A stretch of DNA of 64,000 nt from Streptomyces sp. 11x1. Lineage in GTDB: Bacteria; Actinomycetota; Actinomycetes; Streptomycetales; Streptomycetaceae. The stretch's first letter is position 1. The number at the start of each line of letters is the position of its first letter. Of the stretch, positions 1 to 9,179 are shown piece after piece. The notes under the pieces are model-generated. The model was not told where the DNA came from, did not search any database, and worked only from the letters and a program-made list of their open reading frames with translations. The DNA is taken from assembly GCF_032598905.1 (NCBI RefSeq), contig NZ_CP122458.1:124001-188000 (forward strand), written 5' to 3'. The position numbers were made by a program, and so were the translations under genes.

Positions 1-1
1 G

Positions 2-925
2 TGCTTCATGGACCGGGACGGCCCCATACAGCCGGAGTCCTGGCGCCTTGCCATCTCCCAGGCGCGCGCTAACGGGTCACCGCTTCCCCCACTCGTTCCT
101 GACGGAATCTACGGACTGCGGGCGGACGGAGAGTTGCACCTGCTCAAGGCCCGTCTGCGGGGCGGATCACTGTCCAAGGCGAGACGCGGCGAGCTCATCC
201 AGCCGCTGCCCGTCGGCCTGGTCTATGACCACGCCGACCGCGTGATCCTCGACCCGGACGCCCAGGTGCAGCAGGCCATCCGGCATCTGCTGACCACGTT
301 CGCCGCCACCGGCTCCGCCTACGCCGTCGTCAAGGCGTTCGCCGGCGCGGGCCTGAAGTTTCCCCGTCGGATCCGCACCGGCCCCAACAAGGGCGAGCTG
401 ACCTGGGGCATCCTGCAGCACCACCGAGTCCTGCAGGTTCTGCACAACCCGCGCTATGCCGGAGCGTTCTTCGACGGACGGCGCCGCGAACGCCGCGGCC
501 CCGGCGGCAAGACCACCAGCCACGTGCTGCCCCGCGAGGAGTGGACCGTGCTGATCACCGACGCCCACCCCGGATACCTCACCTGGAGCGAGTTCGCGGC
601 CAATCAGACCCGGCTCACCGAACTCGCCGCCGCCCGCGGCAGCGACCGCAAAGCCTCCCCGCCCCGCGAGGGCGCCGCGCTGCTGCAGGGTGTGGTGTCG
701 GTACGGACTTTCCGTGTACGCCGACATGTGGTCTCCTGCGGCAAGTGCGGCCGCCGGATGACCGTGCGCTACCGGCACCAAAAGCCGGTCTACCTCACCG
801 GCGTCCTCGCCAACGACAAGGGCGAGTACGTCTTCCACCTGCCCGGACCCGGGTTCGTCCGCCCCGTCATCGGCCGACCTCGGCGAAGCGTCCTGGACCC
901 CGAATACTCCGAAACGACCCGATGA
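2..925 (+). pseudogene. Large serine recombinase, C-terminal part
   Basis: The frame is open from the window edge, so the catalytic resolvase domain with its nucleophilic serine is outside the window or lost. What is visible is a recombinase domain (motif HNPRYAGAFFDGRRR, about residues 146-160 counting from the ATG at 8) and the start of a zinc ribbon (CGKCGRRMTVRYRH, about residue 243). The usual family joins LLQG directly to the cysteine motif. Here about 12 extra residues (bases 692-727) sit between them. The frame ends in sequence shared with the broken end of the neighbouring IS481-like element. A phage or integrative-element integrase remnant is most likely; it is probably non-functional. 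Confidence 0.7.
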
Positions 926-929
926 GGTG

Positions 930-1829
930 CAGTGTGATGACAGAGGTTTGGTCTGGGGCCGGTAGGGCCGGGTTCGCTTGTGGGTGATCCCGGCTGTTGC
1001 CATGAGGTCGCGCCAGTCGCGTGAGCGGTAGCAGGATCCGTTGTCGGTCAGCACCCGCTCGACCGTGATCCCGCACTCGGTGAAGAAGGCGTGGGCCCGC
1101 TGCCAGAAGCCGGTGGCGGTCTCTTTCTTCTCGTCGGTGAGGATCTCGCTGTAGGCCAGGCGGGAGTGGTCGTCGACGGCGGTGTGCAGGTAGCTGTAGC
1201 CGGCGCCGGACCGGGTCCTGCGGCCCGCTGCCCGGCCGAGGACCTTGTGGCCGCCGCCGTCGGGGATGTTGCCGAGCTTCTTGATGTCGACATGCACCAG
1301 CTCGCCCGGACGTTCTCGTTCGTAGCGGCGTATGACGCGGCCCGTTGCCCGGTCCAGGTGCGTGAGCCGGGCCAGGCCGTAGCGGTTCAGGACACGGTGC
1401 ACGGTCGAGGGCACCAGGTGCAGCAGGTGGGCGATGCGGGCCGGTCCCCAGCGGCGCAGCAGGCGGACCTTGATGATCCGGCGCTCGGTGCGGGTCGGGG
1501 TGCGGCGCGGGCTGGCGTGCGGGCGGGAGGACCGGTCGCTCATGCCGGCCTCGCCGAGCTGCCGGTAGCGGTCGGCCCAGCGCTGGGCCGTGGTCGGTGA
1601 GACCTGGAAGCGTTCCGCGGCGCGCCTGAGGGGCCAGTGGTCCTCGACCACTCAGCGGGCCAGGCGCAGCCGTCCGGTCTCGGTCAGGGGTGCATTACGG
1701 TGGGGCACGAGGGCCTTTCGGTCAGGTGTAGACGTCGCAATCCACACCGAACCGGAAGGCCCTCACCTGTTCAAGATCCCTCAACCGAGACCTGGCTCAC
1801 CCGTCACAACCTCCCGGGACAGAACAGCT
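930..1829 (-). mobile_element. IS481-like insertion sequence, truncated
   Basis: This is the remnant of an IS481-like element: a transposase gene with its upstream non-coding end (1709-1829). The downstream end of the element is missing; the coding sequence breaks near 947 and runs into the recombinase remnant. The upstream stretch contains an imperfect inverted repeat (gagggcctttcggt at 1709 and accggaaggccctc ending near 1767). The upstream boundary, just before the thioesterase stop at 1855, is approximate because I could not pair terminal repeats. Confidence 0.55.
947..1708 (-). pseudogene. IS481-like transposase, nonsense-mutated and 3'-truncated
   Basis: Translation from a GTG at 1708 gives MPHRNAPLTETGRLRLAR and then an in-frame TGA at 1654-1652. 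After it the typical family sequence resumes (VVEDHWPLRRAAERFQVS, a helix-turn-helix) and continues into the rve integrase domain (VHVDIKKLGNIPDGGG, later TAVDDHSRLAY and LTDNGSCYRS, giving two of the DDE acidic residues). The protein stops matching after RPYRPQT, where family members continue with the third catalytic residue. The gene therefore has one stop codon and lacks its end. It cannot make an active transposase. Confidence 0.75.
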
Positions 1830-1854
1830 AGTCCAGGACCGGAGCCGAGCGGGA

Positions 1855-2685
1855 TCAGCACTGCAGGCTGGACGGTCCGGCTGGGCTGGGCTCTGCGCCG
1901 AGGGGCACGATCAGGTCGCGCAGGGCGCTTAGCACTAGCTCCTCGTGCTCACGCAGATAGAAGTGTCCGCCAGGGAACATCCGCACCGTGAACGATTCGG
2001 TGGTGTGATCCTGCCAGGACGACAGCGAACGGCGGGACAGCCGATCGCCGGTACCACCGAACACCGTCAGTGGCACCGGCATAGGTACCCCGGGCTGGTG
2101 CCCATGCCCGGCGATCAGCCGCAGGTCGGCCCGGAGCGGCCGGGCGACCAGGGAATGCAGCAGCCGGGACTCCACGACTTCCGCAGGAATGCCGCCATGC
2201 CGGTCGGCCACCGCGCGCAGCAGTTCGCCGTCGGACAGACCACCCGGGTCGCACCAGGGGACGGCCAAGTGGGGCGCCGGATAGGCAGACACCACGAGGT
2301 CCCGAGGCAGACGCCGGCCGGTGTCCCGCAGCGCCCGGCTTGTCTCGTAGGCCACCAGGGCGCCGAAACTGTGGCCGAAGAAGGCGAAGGGCGCCTCGGT
2401 TCGGATGCCGTCGAGGATGCCGGCGACGAGGTCCGCCATGTCAGCGGCATCCGGTTCGCCGTAGCGAGGGCCGCGGCCCGGCAGCTGCACGACCTGGACC
2501 TCGGTGCCGGGCAGCAGCTCGGCCCACCGCAGGTATTCGACCGGATTGCCGCCGGCGTGTGGGAAGCAGTACAGCCGCGGGGCACCGGGGCGGGGTGGGC
2601 CGGACAGCAGCCATCGGCCGACCGGGTCGGCGGTCCGGTCGCCGACCCGCTCACGCCTGCCGCGTAGGCCGGTCGCCTCGGTCAC
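1855..2685 (-). CDS. Type II thioesterase (first of two)
   Basis: A 276-residue alpha/beta hydrolase of the GrsT/type II thioesterase family, which removes mis-primed or stalled acyl groups from carrier proteins. Family features are LYCFPHAGGNPVEYLRW near the N-terminus, the nucleophile motif GHSFGALVAYE and a C-terminal FPGGHFYLREH holding the catalytic His. The GTG at 2685 overlaps the stop of the upstream thioesterase (GTGA), with GGGAG just upstream, so it is translationally coupled. It is the last gene of the block that begins with the carrier protein at 9109 and ends against the IS481 remnant. A second complete type II thioesterase next door is unusual and suggests different acyl substrates. 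Confidence 0.85.
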   Translation of the reverse strand: MTEATGLRGRRERVGDRTADPVGRWLLSGPPRPGAPRLYCFPHAGGNPVEYLRWAELLPGTEVQVVQLPGRGPRYGEPDAADMADLVAGILDGIRTEAPFAFFGHSFGALVAYETSRALRDTGRRLPRDLVVSAYPAPHLAVPWCDPGGLSDGELLRAVADRHGGIPAEVVESRLLHSLVARPLRADLRLIAGHGHQPGVPMPVPLTVFGGTGDRLSRRSLSSWQDHTTESFTVRMFPGGHFYLREHEELVLSALRDLIVPLGAEPSPAGPSSLQC

Positions 2686-3470
2686 CACTGCTCCCGATTC
2701 TTCTCCGAAGCAGGCGAGGATGGTGCGGCCAGGATTTGCTCCTCCAGCCGGGCGAGCAGATCCGGGGCCTGCTCCTGGAGGTAGAAGTGGCCGCCGGGGA
2801 ATGCCAGCTCCTCGGTGGGGCGGGTCGTGTACCGGGCCCACTCGCTTGCCCGGACGGCGGCGTCCTCGTCGTCGACGCCGTAGCAGACGGTGAGCGGCAC
2901 CTCGAGCGGTTCCCCGGCGGTTGGGCGGTAGGTCTCGATGAGCCGGTAGTCGGCCCGCAGGGCGGGCAGGAACAGCTCTCGCAGCTCCGGCTCGGCGAAA
3001 AGTGCGCTGTCGGCGGCGCCCATGTCGAGTACGTCGGCGATGATCGCGTCGTCGCCCCGGAGGTGGACCGTGCCGCCTTGGACGCGGTGCGGCGGGGGGA
3101 ACCCGCTGACGATGAGGCCGGCGGGGCGGACCCCGTGGACGTCGATCAGAAGGCGGGTCGTCTCGTATGCGACGGCGGCGCCCATGCTGTGCCCGAAGAG
3201 CCACAGTGGCCGGTCCGCGAGGACGGCGAGTGCGTAGGCCACACAGCGGGCCATGACCGTCATGTCGGTGACGACGGGGTCTGCGAACCGGTCGTGGCGG
3301 CCGGGGTAGCAGACCGCGAGGGCTTCGATGCGGGGGCCGAGCTCCTCGGGCCAGTCCCGGAAGAAGGAGGGCGCGCCTCCGGCGTGCGGCAGGCACACGA
3401 GTGTGGCAAGCGGCGCGGCCTCCTGGCCGCCGTCCACCTTCAAGGGCTGTAGCCAGCGTTGCTGGTTCAC
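2682..3470 (-). CDS. Type II thioesterase (second of two)
   Basis: A 262-residue type II thioesterase: LVCLPHAGGAPSFFRDW, nucleophile motif GHSMGAAVAYE, and FPGGHFYLQEQ with the catalytic His. I chose the GTG at 3470 because it overlaps the phosphopantetheinyl transferase stop (GTGA) and has GAGAGGA upstream; the longer open frame has no better site. The role is editing of carrier-bound intermediates in this cluster. It differs clearly from the adjacent thioesterase, so the pair is not a recent duplication. Confidence 0.85.
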   Translation of the reverse strand: MNQQRWLQPLKVDGGQEAAPLATLVCLPHAGGAPSFFRDWPEELGPRIEALAVCYPGRHDRFADPVVTDMTVMARCVAYALAVLADRPLWLFGHSMGAAVAYETTRLLIDVHGVRPAGLIVSGFPPPHRVQGGTVHLRGDDAIIADVLDMGAADSALFAEPELRELFLPALRADYRLIETYRPTAGEPLEVPLTVCYGVDDEDAAVRASEWARYTTRPTEELAFPGGHFYLQEQAPDLLARLEEQILAAPSSPASEKNREQW

Positions 3471-4126
3471 TGTGGTGTTCCTCTCTCGACGACGCTGCTG
3501 AAGGCGCAGCTCAGAGGTATCGACGACTGCTGACGCAGGCTCACCCACCGGTACTCGCCCCAGCTGCCGCTGTTCGCTCCAGGCGGGACGTCAAGGGTGA
3601 GGGCGGGGCCCGCCAGCCCCGTGCCAAGGGCTTTTCCGCACGCCTCCTTGACGGTCCACATCCAGGCGAATTCGCGGGCCCTCGCCTCCGAGGGCAGTGC
3701 GGCGAGCGCGTGCCGCCGGGCGGGCGCGCACCAGCGGAGAACCGGGTCCGAGAGGTCCGCCGGCGGTGGCTGGACATCCACACCGACGGTCCGGTCCAAG
3801 GCCACGCAGGCGGCGTAGACGCCATCCGCGTGGCTGAGGCTGATGCCCAGCCGCGCCTGGCCGACGAGCACAGGGCGGCCGGAGCGCGCGTAGCCGATGC
3901 CGACGTCGGCAACCGCCGGGAAGTGACTGCCGAGCAGCGTCCGCAACAGGCCGCGGGCGCGCAGGCGTTCCGTGTGGCACCGGTGGGCCGGCCGACGGAC
4001 ATCCGTGCGGTCGGCCCCGGTCGCGTACCGGGCCAGGAGGGTGTCCCAGGGTGCGCCGGCCGTGGCCACCCATACGCCGGGCCCCGCCTCGATCTGGCGC
4101 GGGGCTCCGGCGGGTGGCGGTGTCAC
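3467..4126 (-). CDS. 4'-phosphopantetheinyl transferase, Sfp type (first of two)
   Basis: About 219 residues. It transfers the phosphopantetheine arm of CoA to a conserved Ser of carrier proteins, converting apo to holo carriers. The Sfp-family signature is present: GISLSHADG, then VGVDVQ (metal-binding Asp) and FAWMWTVKEACGKALG (the W(S/T)xKEA motif). The GTG at 4126 overlaps the upstream adenylation gene stop (GTGA). It would activate the carriers in this cluster. The cluster contains another such enzyme at 18749-19351. Confidence 0.9.
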   Translation of the reverse strand: MTPPPAGAPRQIEAGPGVWVATAGAPWDTLLARYATGADRTDVRRPAHRCHTERLRARGLLRTLLGSHFPAVADVGIGYARSGRPVLVGQARLGISLSHADGVYAACVALDRTVGVDVQPPPADLSDPVLRWCAPARRHALAALPSEARAREFAWMWTVKEACGKALGTGLAGPALTLDVPPGANSGSWGEYRWVSLRQQSSIPLSCAFSSVVERGTPQ

Positions 4127-5676
4127 GCGGTGCTGCCCGCCTCGGCCAGTACTCTCGCCCGGTCCACCTTGCCGGTGACGCCCAGCGGGAGGTCGGCGTG
4201 GAACCTGAACTCCGAGGGCACCATGTAGTCGGGCAGGGAGCGGGCGAGGGCGCCGCGCAGGGCGGCGCGGAACGCGGCGGGCGCTTCCCGGTCGGCGAGG
4301 TCCACGGGAACCACGTCGGCGACCAGCCGGTCTCCGCCGTCCGGCCGCTGTTCGACCCCGACGACGGCGTTGCGCACCCCGTCGGTGCCGCGGAGCGCGG
4401 CCTCGATCTCCTCGAGCTCGATGCGGAAGCCGCGGATCTTGACCTGTCGGTCGGCTCGGCCGAGGAACAGCAGCTCCTGGCCCTGCACGGCGACGAGGTC
4501 GCCGGTGCGGTAGTGGATGCCGTCCCTTCCGGGGAGTTCGACGAAGCGCTGCGCGGTCAGATCGGGCCGCCCGAGGTACCCCTCGGCAACGCACGGTCCG
4601 CCCAGGTACAGCTCGCCGCTCTCGCCGTCGGCGACCTCCTCGCCGTCCGCGTTCAGGACGATACCGACGTGTCCGGGCAGGCAGTGCCCGATCGGCACCC
4701 TGTCGCCCTGCCAGCCCTGCCCGATCCAGTACAGGGTCGCGGTGACGACCGTCTCGGTGGGGCCGTAGGTGTTGCACACGGGCACCGAGCCGAGGGGCCC
4801 GTTGGCCCAGCGCCGGACGACCGCGGGGTTCACGGCCTCGCCGCCGAAGATGATCCCGTGCAGCGAGGCGAGGGAGGTCACGTCCTCGGCGGTCAGTTCC
4901 TCACCGAAGAAGGCCTCGAAGTAGGCGGTGGTGCAGGACACGTAGGTCACCCGGTGGGCGCGGACACGCTCGAACAGCTGCCGGCCGGTCCACAGGGCCG
5001 AGCCGCGCAGCAGCACCGTGCCGCCGCCGGCCACGGGGGCCCACATCTCCTCGACTGCGGCGTCGAAGCTGGGGGAGGCGAAGGACAGGAGGATGTCGTC
5101 GGCGGTGAGCCGGTAGGCGTCCAGGGTGCCGAGGAGGTGGACGGCGAGGGCGTGGTGTCCGACCGCCACGCCCTTGGGCCGGCCGGTGGACCCGGAGGTG
5201 TAGATGAGGTACGCGCGGTCGTCGGCGGTCGCCCGCTGCCGCCGCAGCCGCTCCACGCGGGCGGGGTCGGCTGCGGGCGCGTCGGCGAGGACCCGTTCCG
5301 TGGGAACTCCGGTGCCGGTCCTCACCTCGGCGGTAGCCAGTACGACCCGTGCGCCCGTGTCGTCGAGGACGTACCGGATGCGCTCCTCGGGCAGCCGGGG
5401 GTCGATCGGGACCCAGGCGGCTCCCACCAGCCAGGCGGCCAGGGCGGCGGTCATGAACTCGGCGTTGCCGGGGCCTACCAGGGCGACGGTGTCTCCTCGG
5501 GAGCAGCCGTTGGCCATGAGCCGGTCGGCGGTCTCGTGCGCGGCGTCCCAGAGACGGCGGTAGCTGATCCGGTCCTGGCCACAGAGGACTGCGGTCTTGT
5601 CGGGGTGGCGCTCGACGTGCGCCTCGATCAGGTCGAGGACCGTGGCGCCGGGGAGGGAGGGAGTGGTGGCGGTCAT
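4123..5676 (-). CDS. Stand-alone amino-acid adenylation enzyme, lysine-like code
   Basis: A 517-residue A domain without condensation or carrier domain. It activates an amino acid with ATP and loads it onto a separate carrier. Core motifs are YLIYTSGSTGRPKG (A3), SFDAAVEEMW (A4), NTYGPTE (A5), YRTGD (A7), and GVTGKVDR near the C-terminus with the A10 lysine. Hand alignment to PheA gives a nine-residue specificity code D-A-E-S-I-G-T-V-T. It is close to the bacitracin lysine code DAESIGSVC, and the Glu at position 239 favours a basic substrate. Start ATG at 5676 overlaps the NRPS stop (ATGA). Substrate (Lys, beta-Lys or another diamino acid) is an inference. Confidence 0.85.
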   Translation of the reverse strand: MTATTPSLPGATVLDLIEAHVERHPDKTAVLCGQDRISYRRLWDAAHETADRLMANGCSRGDTVALVGPGNAEFMTAALAAWLVGAAWVPIDPRLPEERIRYVLDDTGARVVLATAEVRTGTGVPTERVLADAPAADPARVERLRRQRATADDRAYLIYTSGSTGRPKGVAVGHHALAVHLLGTLDAYRLTADDILLSFASPSFDAAVEEMWAPVAGGGTVLLRGSALWTGRQLFERVRAHRVTYVSCTTAYFEAFFGEELTAEDVTSLASLHGIIFGGEAVNPAVVRRWANGPLGSVPVCNTYGPTETVVTATLYWIGQGWQGDRVPIGHCLPGHVGIVLNADGEEVADGESGELYLGGPCVAEGYLGRPDLTAQRFVELPGRDGIHYRTGDLVAVQGQELLFLGRADRQVKIRGFRIELEEIEAALRGTDGVRNAVVGVEQRPDGGDRLVADVVPVDLADREAPAAFRAALRGALARSLPDYMVPSEFRFHADLPLGVTGKVDRARVLAEAGSTA

Positions 5677-8600
5677 GTGGTCTCTCCGCGGTCGGTGGTG
5701 AGGTGGTCGGCCAGCGCACGGATGGTGGGGTTCTGGAAGAACTCGGCCACCGGGACGCGGGTGCCGGTCTGTTCGGTGACCGCGGTGAGCAACCGCAGGA
5801 CGTCGAAGGAGTTGCCGCCGAGCAGGAAGAACGACTCCTCGGGGCCGCTCGGCTCGCTGCCTAGCAGCCGTGTCCAGACGTCCCGGATCGCGGCCTCCGC
5901 CGAGGTGGGCTCCCAGTCGCCGGCCTTTCCGGTGACGGCCTCCGTCAGCTCTCCGCCGGCGAAGCGGTCGAGCAGGGTCTTGCGGTCGACCTTGCCGTTG
6001 CCGGTCAGCGGCATGGCGTCGATGGTCAGGACGTGCCGCGGGACCATGTAGGTCGGCAGGTCCGCCCGGAGGGTGTCGCGCAGCGCTCGCGCGTCCACCG
6101 TCGCGCCCGGCGCCGGGAGCACGAAGAGGCACAGGGCCGCCTGTTCACCGGTTCCGTGGACCGCGGCGGCGGCGGCCTTGACCTGCGGCAGTTTCTCGGC
6201 CGTGGTCTCCAGCTCGCCGAGTTCGATGCGGTGTCCGCGCAGCTTGACCTGCGAGTCGCGGCGGCCGAGGAAGACCAGCGTGCCGTCCTCGGTGAGGATC
6301 GCGAGGTCGCCGGTGCGGTAGACGCGGCTCGTCCCGTCGGGGGCGGGCAGGAAGGCGGCCGCGGTGCGTTCGGGATCGTTGAGGTATCCCTCGGCCGGGC
6401 AGATTCCGCCGAAGTACAGCTCTCCGATTGCGCCAGGGGGTACCGGGCGGCCCTGCGGGTCCAGGAGGTGGGTGTCGACCCCCGGCAGGGTCCGGCCGAT
6501 CGGGACGTGCGCGGGCAACTCGGTGTCGGTGCCGCCGGCCAGAACGTGCCAGGTCACAGCGTGCGTCTCGGTGGGGCCGTAGAGGTTGACGAGGGTGAGC
6601 CGGTCGTGGTGGTTCAGCAGGCGGCGCGACCGGCTGTCCAGATGGAGCTGTTCACCGGACACGCAGATGTGTCCCACGTGCTCCAGCGCGTGGCCGCCCT
6701 CGTGGACGGCGTCGGCGAAGGCACCGAGGACGGCGACCGGCAGGTAGACGTGCGTCAGTCGGTGTTCCTCGACGAGCGCGGCGACCTGGGAAAGGTCGCG
6801 GCGGTCGACGGCGCCCAGCCCGTACACCGTGCCGCCGACCGCCAAGGTGGGGAAGATTTCCTGGTAGGAGACGTCGAAGCCGAGCGGAGCGAACTGCAGG
6901 AAGCGGGTGTCCGGGCCCATCCGCAGCTCGTCGGTCTGCCAGTGCAGGAGGTTGACGAGGGCCGGCTGGCCCATCAGGACGCCCTTGGGCCGCCCGGTGG
7001 AGCCGGAGGTGAACATGACGTAAACGGGCGCGGTCCCGTCGGGGAGCGCCGGCCCCGCGCCGCCGCGGCCCCGCTCCCGCAGTTCGGCGACGGTGGTCCG
7101 CTCCGGCTCTCCGGGCACCACGGGGCGGGAGCCGATGATCAAGGAGCACTGCGAGTGGCTGATCATGTAGCTCAGCCGGTCCGCGGGGAGGGTGGTGTCC
7201 AGAGGCAGGTAGGCGGCGCCGCACCACAGGATGGCCAGCATGGCGACCACGGTGTCCGGGAGGGTCTCCGGCACCACGGCGACCACGTCGCCGCGGCGCA
7301 CACCGCGGTCGTACAGCGCCGCAGCCGCGTGCTCGGTACGTTCCAGCAGCTCCGCGTAGGTGAGACCGGCCCCCTCCGGATCGGTGACGGCGAGCCGCTG
7401 GGGATGGCGGCGAGCCGTTTCCCGGACCAGGCCGACCAGGCCGCCCGGCGCGTCGGTGCGCGCTTCGTGGCCGCGCCGGAATCCGGTGACGGCGCGGGTG
7501 CCGAGCCCGGCGACGAGTTCCCGCAGCGCGATCCCCGGATCTGCGGCGGCACGGAGCAGTATCTGCCGGTACTCGTCGAGGAACCTCTCGGCGTAGGAGG
7601 CGGGCAGGAGGTCCTTGTCGTACTCGACCTCGATCAGCAGGCCGTCCTCGACGGGGGTGGCACCCAGCCAGAGGTCGAAGCGGGCAGCTCGCTGCGAGAC
7701 GAACTCCAGTCTTCCGCTCAGTCCGCCGCCGAGGTTCACCCGGGTGCGCAGTTCGTCCTGCATGGCGAACATGCACTGGAAGAGCGGGTTGCGGTTGGTG
7801 GTGCGCTCCGGTGCGGCCTCGGCCACGAGCGCGTCGAAGGACACCGACTGGTAGCGCTTGGCCTCACGCACCACTTCGGTCACCGCTGCGCAGTGCGCGC
7901 CGAACGGGACGTCCTCAGCGGGCAGTACCAGCGGCAGGGTGTTGACGAAGAACCCGGCCAGGTCGTGTGACGCGATGGTGCGGCGGGCCGAGAACGGGCT
8001 GCCCACGACAACCCGCTCCTGGCCGGCGTACTCGCCCAGCAGGGCCGCGTAGCAGGCGAGCAGCACTGCGAACGGCGTGGTGGACAGCATGCGCGCGGTG
8101 CTCTCGACCAGCCGTCGTTCCTCGATGCCGAGCAGCAGGCTGAGATCGGCGCCGGCGAACCTGGTGTTCACCGGACGGGTCGGCGTCGGGTACAGCATGG
8201 TGGGCGGGACGCCGTCCAGTTGCGCGGCCAGCCGCTTGACCTCGTCGGCCGCCACGGCGGCGTCCGTGGCCCGCACCTGGGCAGCGAGTTCGGCGGCGAG
8301 CAGGCGCTCCCGCTCCGCGCGGTCCGCCGCGGTGGCCGCGGCGGCTCCGGGTGTGCCGTCGGCGAGACGGTACCCCTCGCACAGTTCGTCGAGCAGGGCG
8401 CTCATGGAGACCCCGTCGCTGACCGAGTGGTGGATGTTGCACAGCAAGGCACTGCGGCCAGGGGCGGTGAGCAGTTTGAAGCGGCACAGCGGTGCTGTAC
8501 GCAGGTCCACCGCGAGCCGCGCGAAGGCGGTGCTCTCCTCCTCGAGCAGGCGCTCCCATTCCGCACCGGTGGACGTGGTGGCGGTCACGACGAGGGGCAC

Positions 8601-8831
8601 GTCCGACGTCTCGGTGATCCGCGCCCGGGGTTCACCGCCATCGAATCCGAACTCGGTGCGCAATGTGGGCTGGAGGTCCAGCAGCCGGCGCAACGCGGCG
8701 CGCATCATGTCCGGGTCCGCTTCGCCGTCGAAGGTGATGCGGAAGCTGATGTTGTAGAGATCCTTGCGTTCCATGGCCTCCTGGATGAAGAGGAGACTGC
8801 GTTGCGACGCGGTGACGGGAATGGCGCTCAT
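5673..8831 (-). CDS. NRPS module, C-A-T
   Basis: A 1052-residue single NRPS module. The condensation domain (about 1-430) keeps HHSVSDG at residues 134-140. The adenylation domain (about 465-960) has YVMFTSGSTGRPKG, GFDVSYQEIF, NLYGPTE and LTGNGKVDRK. The C-terminal carrier domain (about 975-1045) has LGGNSFDVL with the modified Ser. The hand-derived code D-V-Q-Y-C-S-L-A-V begins like proline codes (DVQ) but matches none I know, so the substrate is open. There is no thioesterase domain. Release must come from a separate enzyme. It is the only condensation domain in the window and lies 11 nt downstream of the carrier protein gene. Confidence 0.92.
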   Translation of the reverse strand: MSAIPVTASQRSLLFIQEAMERKDLYNISFRITFDGEADPDMMRAALRRLLDLQPTLRTEFGFDGGEPRARITETSDVPLVVTATTSTGAEWERLLEEESTAFARLAVDLRTAPLCRFKLLTAPGRSALLCNIHHSVSDGVSMSALLDELCEGYRLADGTPGAAAATAADRAERERLLAAELAAQVRATDAAVAADEVKRLAAQLDGVPPTMLYPTPTRPVNTRFAGADLSLLLGIEERRLVESTARMLSTTPFAVLLACYAALLGEYAGQERVVVGSPFSARRTIASHDLAGFFVNTLPLVLPAEDVPFGAHCAAVTEVVREAKRYQSVSFDALVAEAAPERTTNRNPLFQCMFAMQDELRTRVNLGGGLSGRLEFVSQRAARFDLWLGATPVEDGLLIEVEYDKDLLPASYAERFLDEYRQILLRAAADPGIALRELVAGLGTRAVTGFRRGHEARTDAPGGLVGLVRETARRHPQRLAVTDPEGAGLTYAELLERTEHAAAALYDRGVRRGDVVAVVPETLPDTVVAMLAILWCGAAYLPLDTTLPADRLSYMISHSQCSLIIGSRPVVPGEPERTTVAELRERGRGGAGPALPDGTAPVYVMFTSGSTGRPKGVLMGQPALVNLLHWQTDELRMGPDTRFLQFAPLGFDVSYQEIFPTLAVGGTVYGLGAVDRRDLSQVAALVEEHRLTHVYLPVAVLGAFADAVHEGGHALEHVGHICVSGEQLHLDSRSRRLLNHHDRLTLVNLYGPTETHAVTWHVLAGGTDTELPAHVPIGRTLPGVDTHLLDPQGRPVPPGAIGELYFGGICPAEGYLNDPERTAAAFLPAPDGTSRVYRTGDLAILTEDGTLVFLGRRDSQVKLRGHRIELGELETTAEKLPQVKAAAAAVHGTGEQAALCLFVLPAPGATVDARALRDTLRADLPTYMVPRHVLTIDAMPLTGNGKVDRKTLLDRFAGGELTEAVTGKAGDWEPTSAEAAIRDVWTRLLGSEPSGPEESFFLLGGNSFDVLRLLTAVTEQTGTRVPVAEFFQNPTIRALADHLTTDRGETT

Positions 8832-8842
8832 TCGCTGCTTCC

Positions 8843-9109
8843 TCAGTTCCAGGCGGCGACGAATGCCACGAGGTCCGCGACCGTGACGACATCGGCGAGT
8901 GCGTAAGGGTCGATCTCCTGGGACGGGTCGACGGCGAGGTCGCCCAGAATGCGCAGCAGCAGCAGGGAGTCGATGCCAAGCGCGGTGAGCTCCGTGTCGG
9001 GGGTCAACTGCTCGTCCCCGAGGCGCCGGGCGATCGCGGCGTGGACCCTCTCGCTGACGGCGGGCGGAGTGGAGGTGGCAGGGGACTGCTCCTCGGCGGA
9101 GACGGTCAT
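8843..9109 (-). CDS. Free-standing carrier protein (PCP/ACP)
   Basis: An 88-residue carrier protein. The phosphopantetheine site is LTALGIDSLLLL with Ser48. It is the first gene of the downstream block and precedes the C-A-T module, so it could carry the donor substrate for that condensation domain, loaded by one of the stand-alone A enzymes. AAGGAAGG lies about 8-10 nt upstream of the ATG. Confidence 0.85.
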   Translation of the reverse strand: MTVSAEEQSPATSTPPAVSERVHAAIARRLGDEQLTPDTELTALGIDSLLLLRILGDLAVDPSQEIDPYALADVVTVADLVAFVAAWN

Positions 9110-9179
9110 GTGTGCGGACCTTCCTTGGTACGGGAGATGGATGGTGTGTCGAGGCGCCGGCCCGCGGGGCGGCGCATTC

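Noticed and set aside
167..1651. A 494-codon frame spanning transposase and recombinase region
   Set aside because: Only the first half is transposase; after RPYRPQT the frame is antisense to the recombinase and has no meaning.
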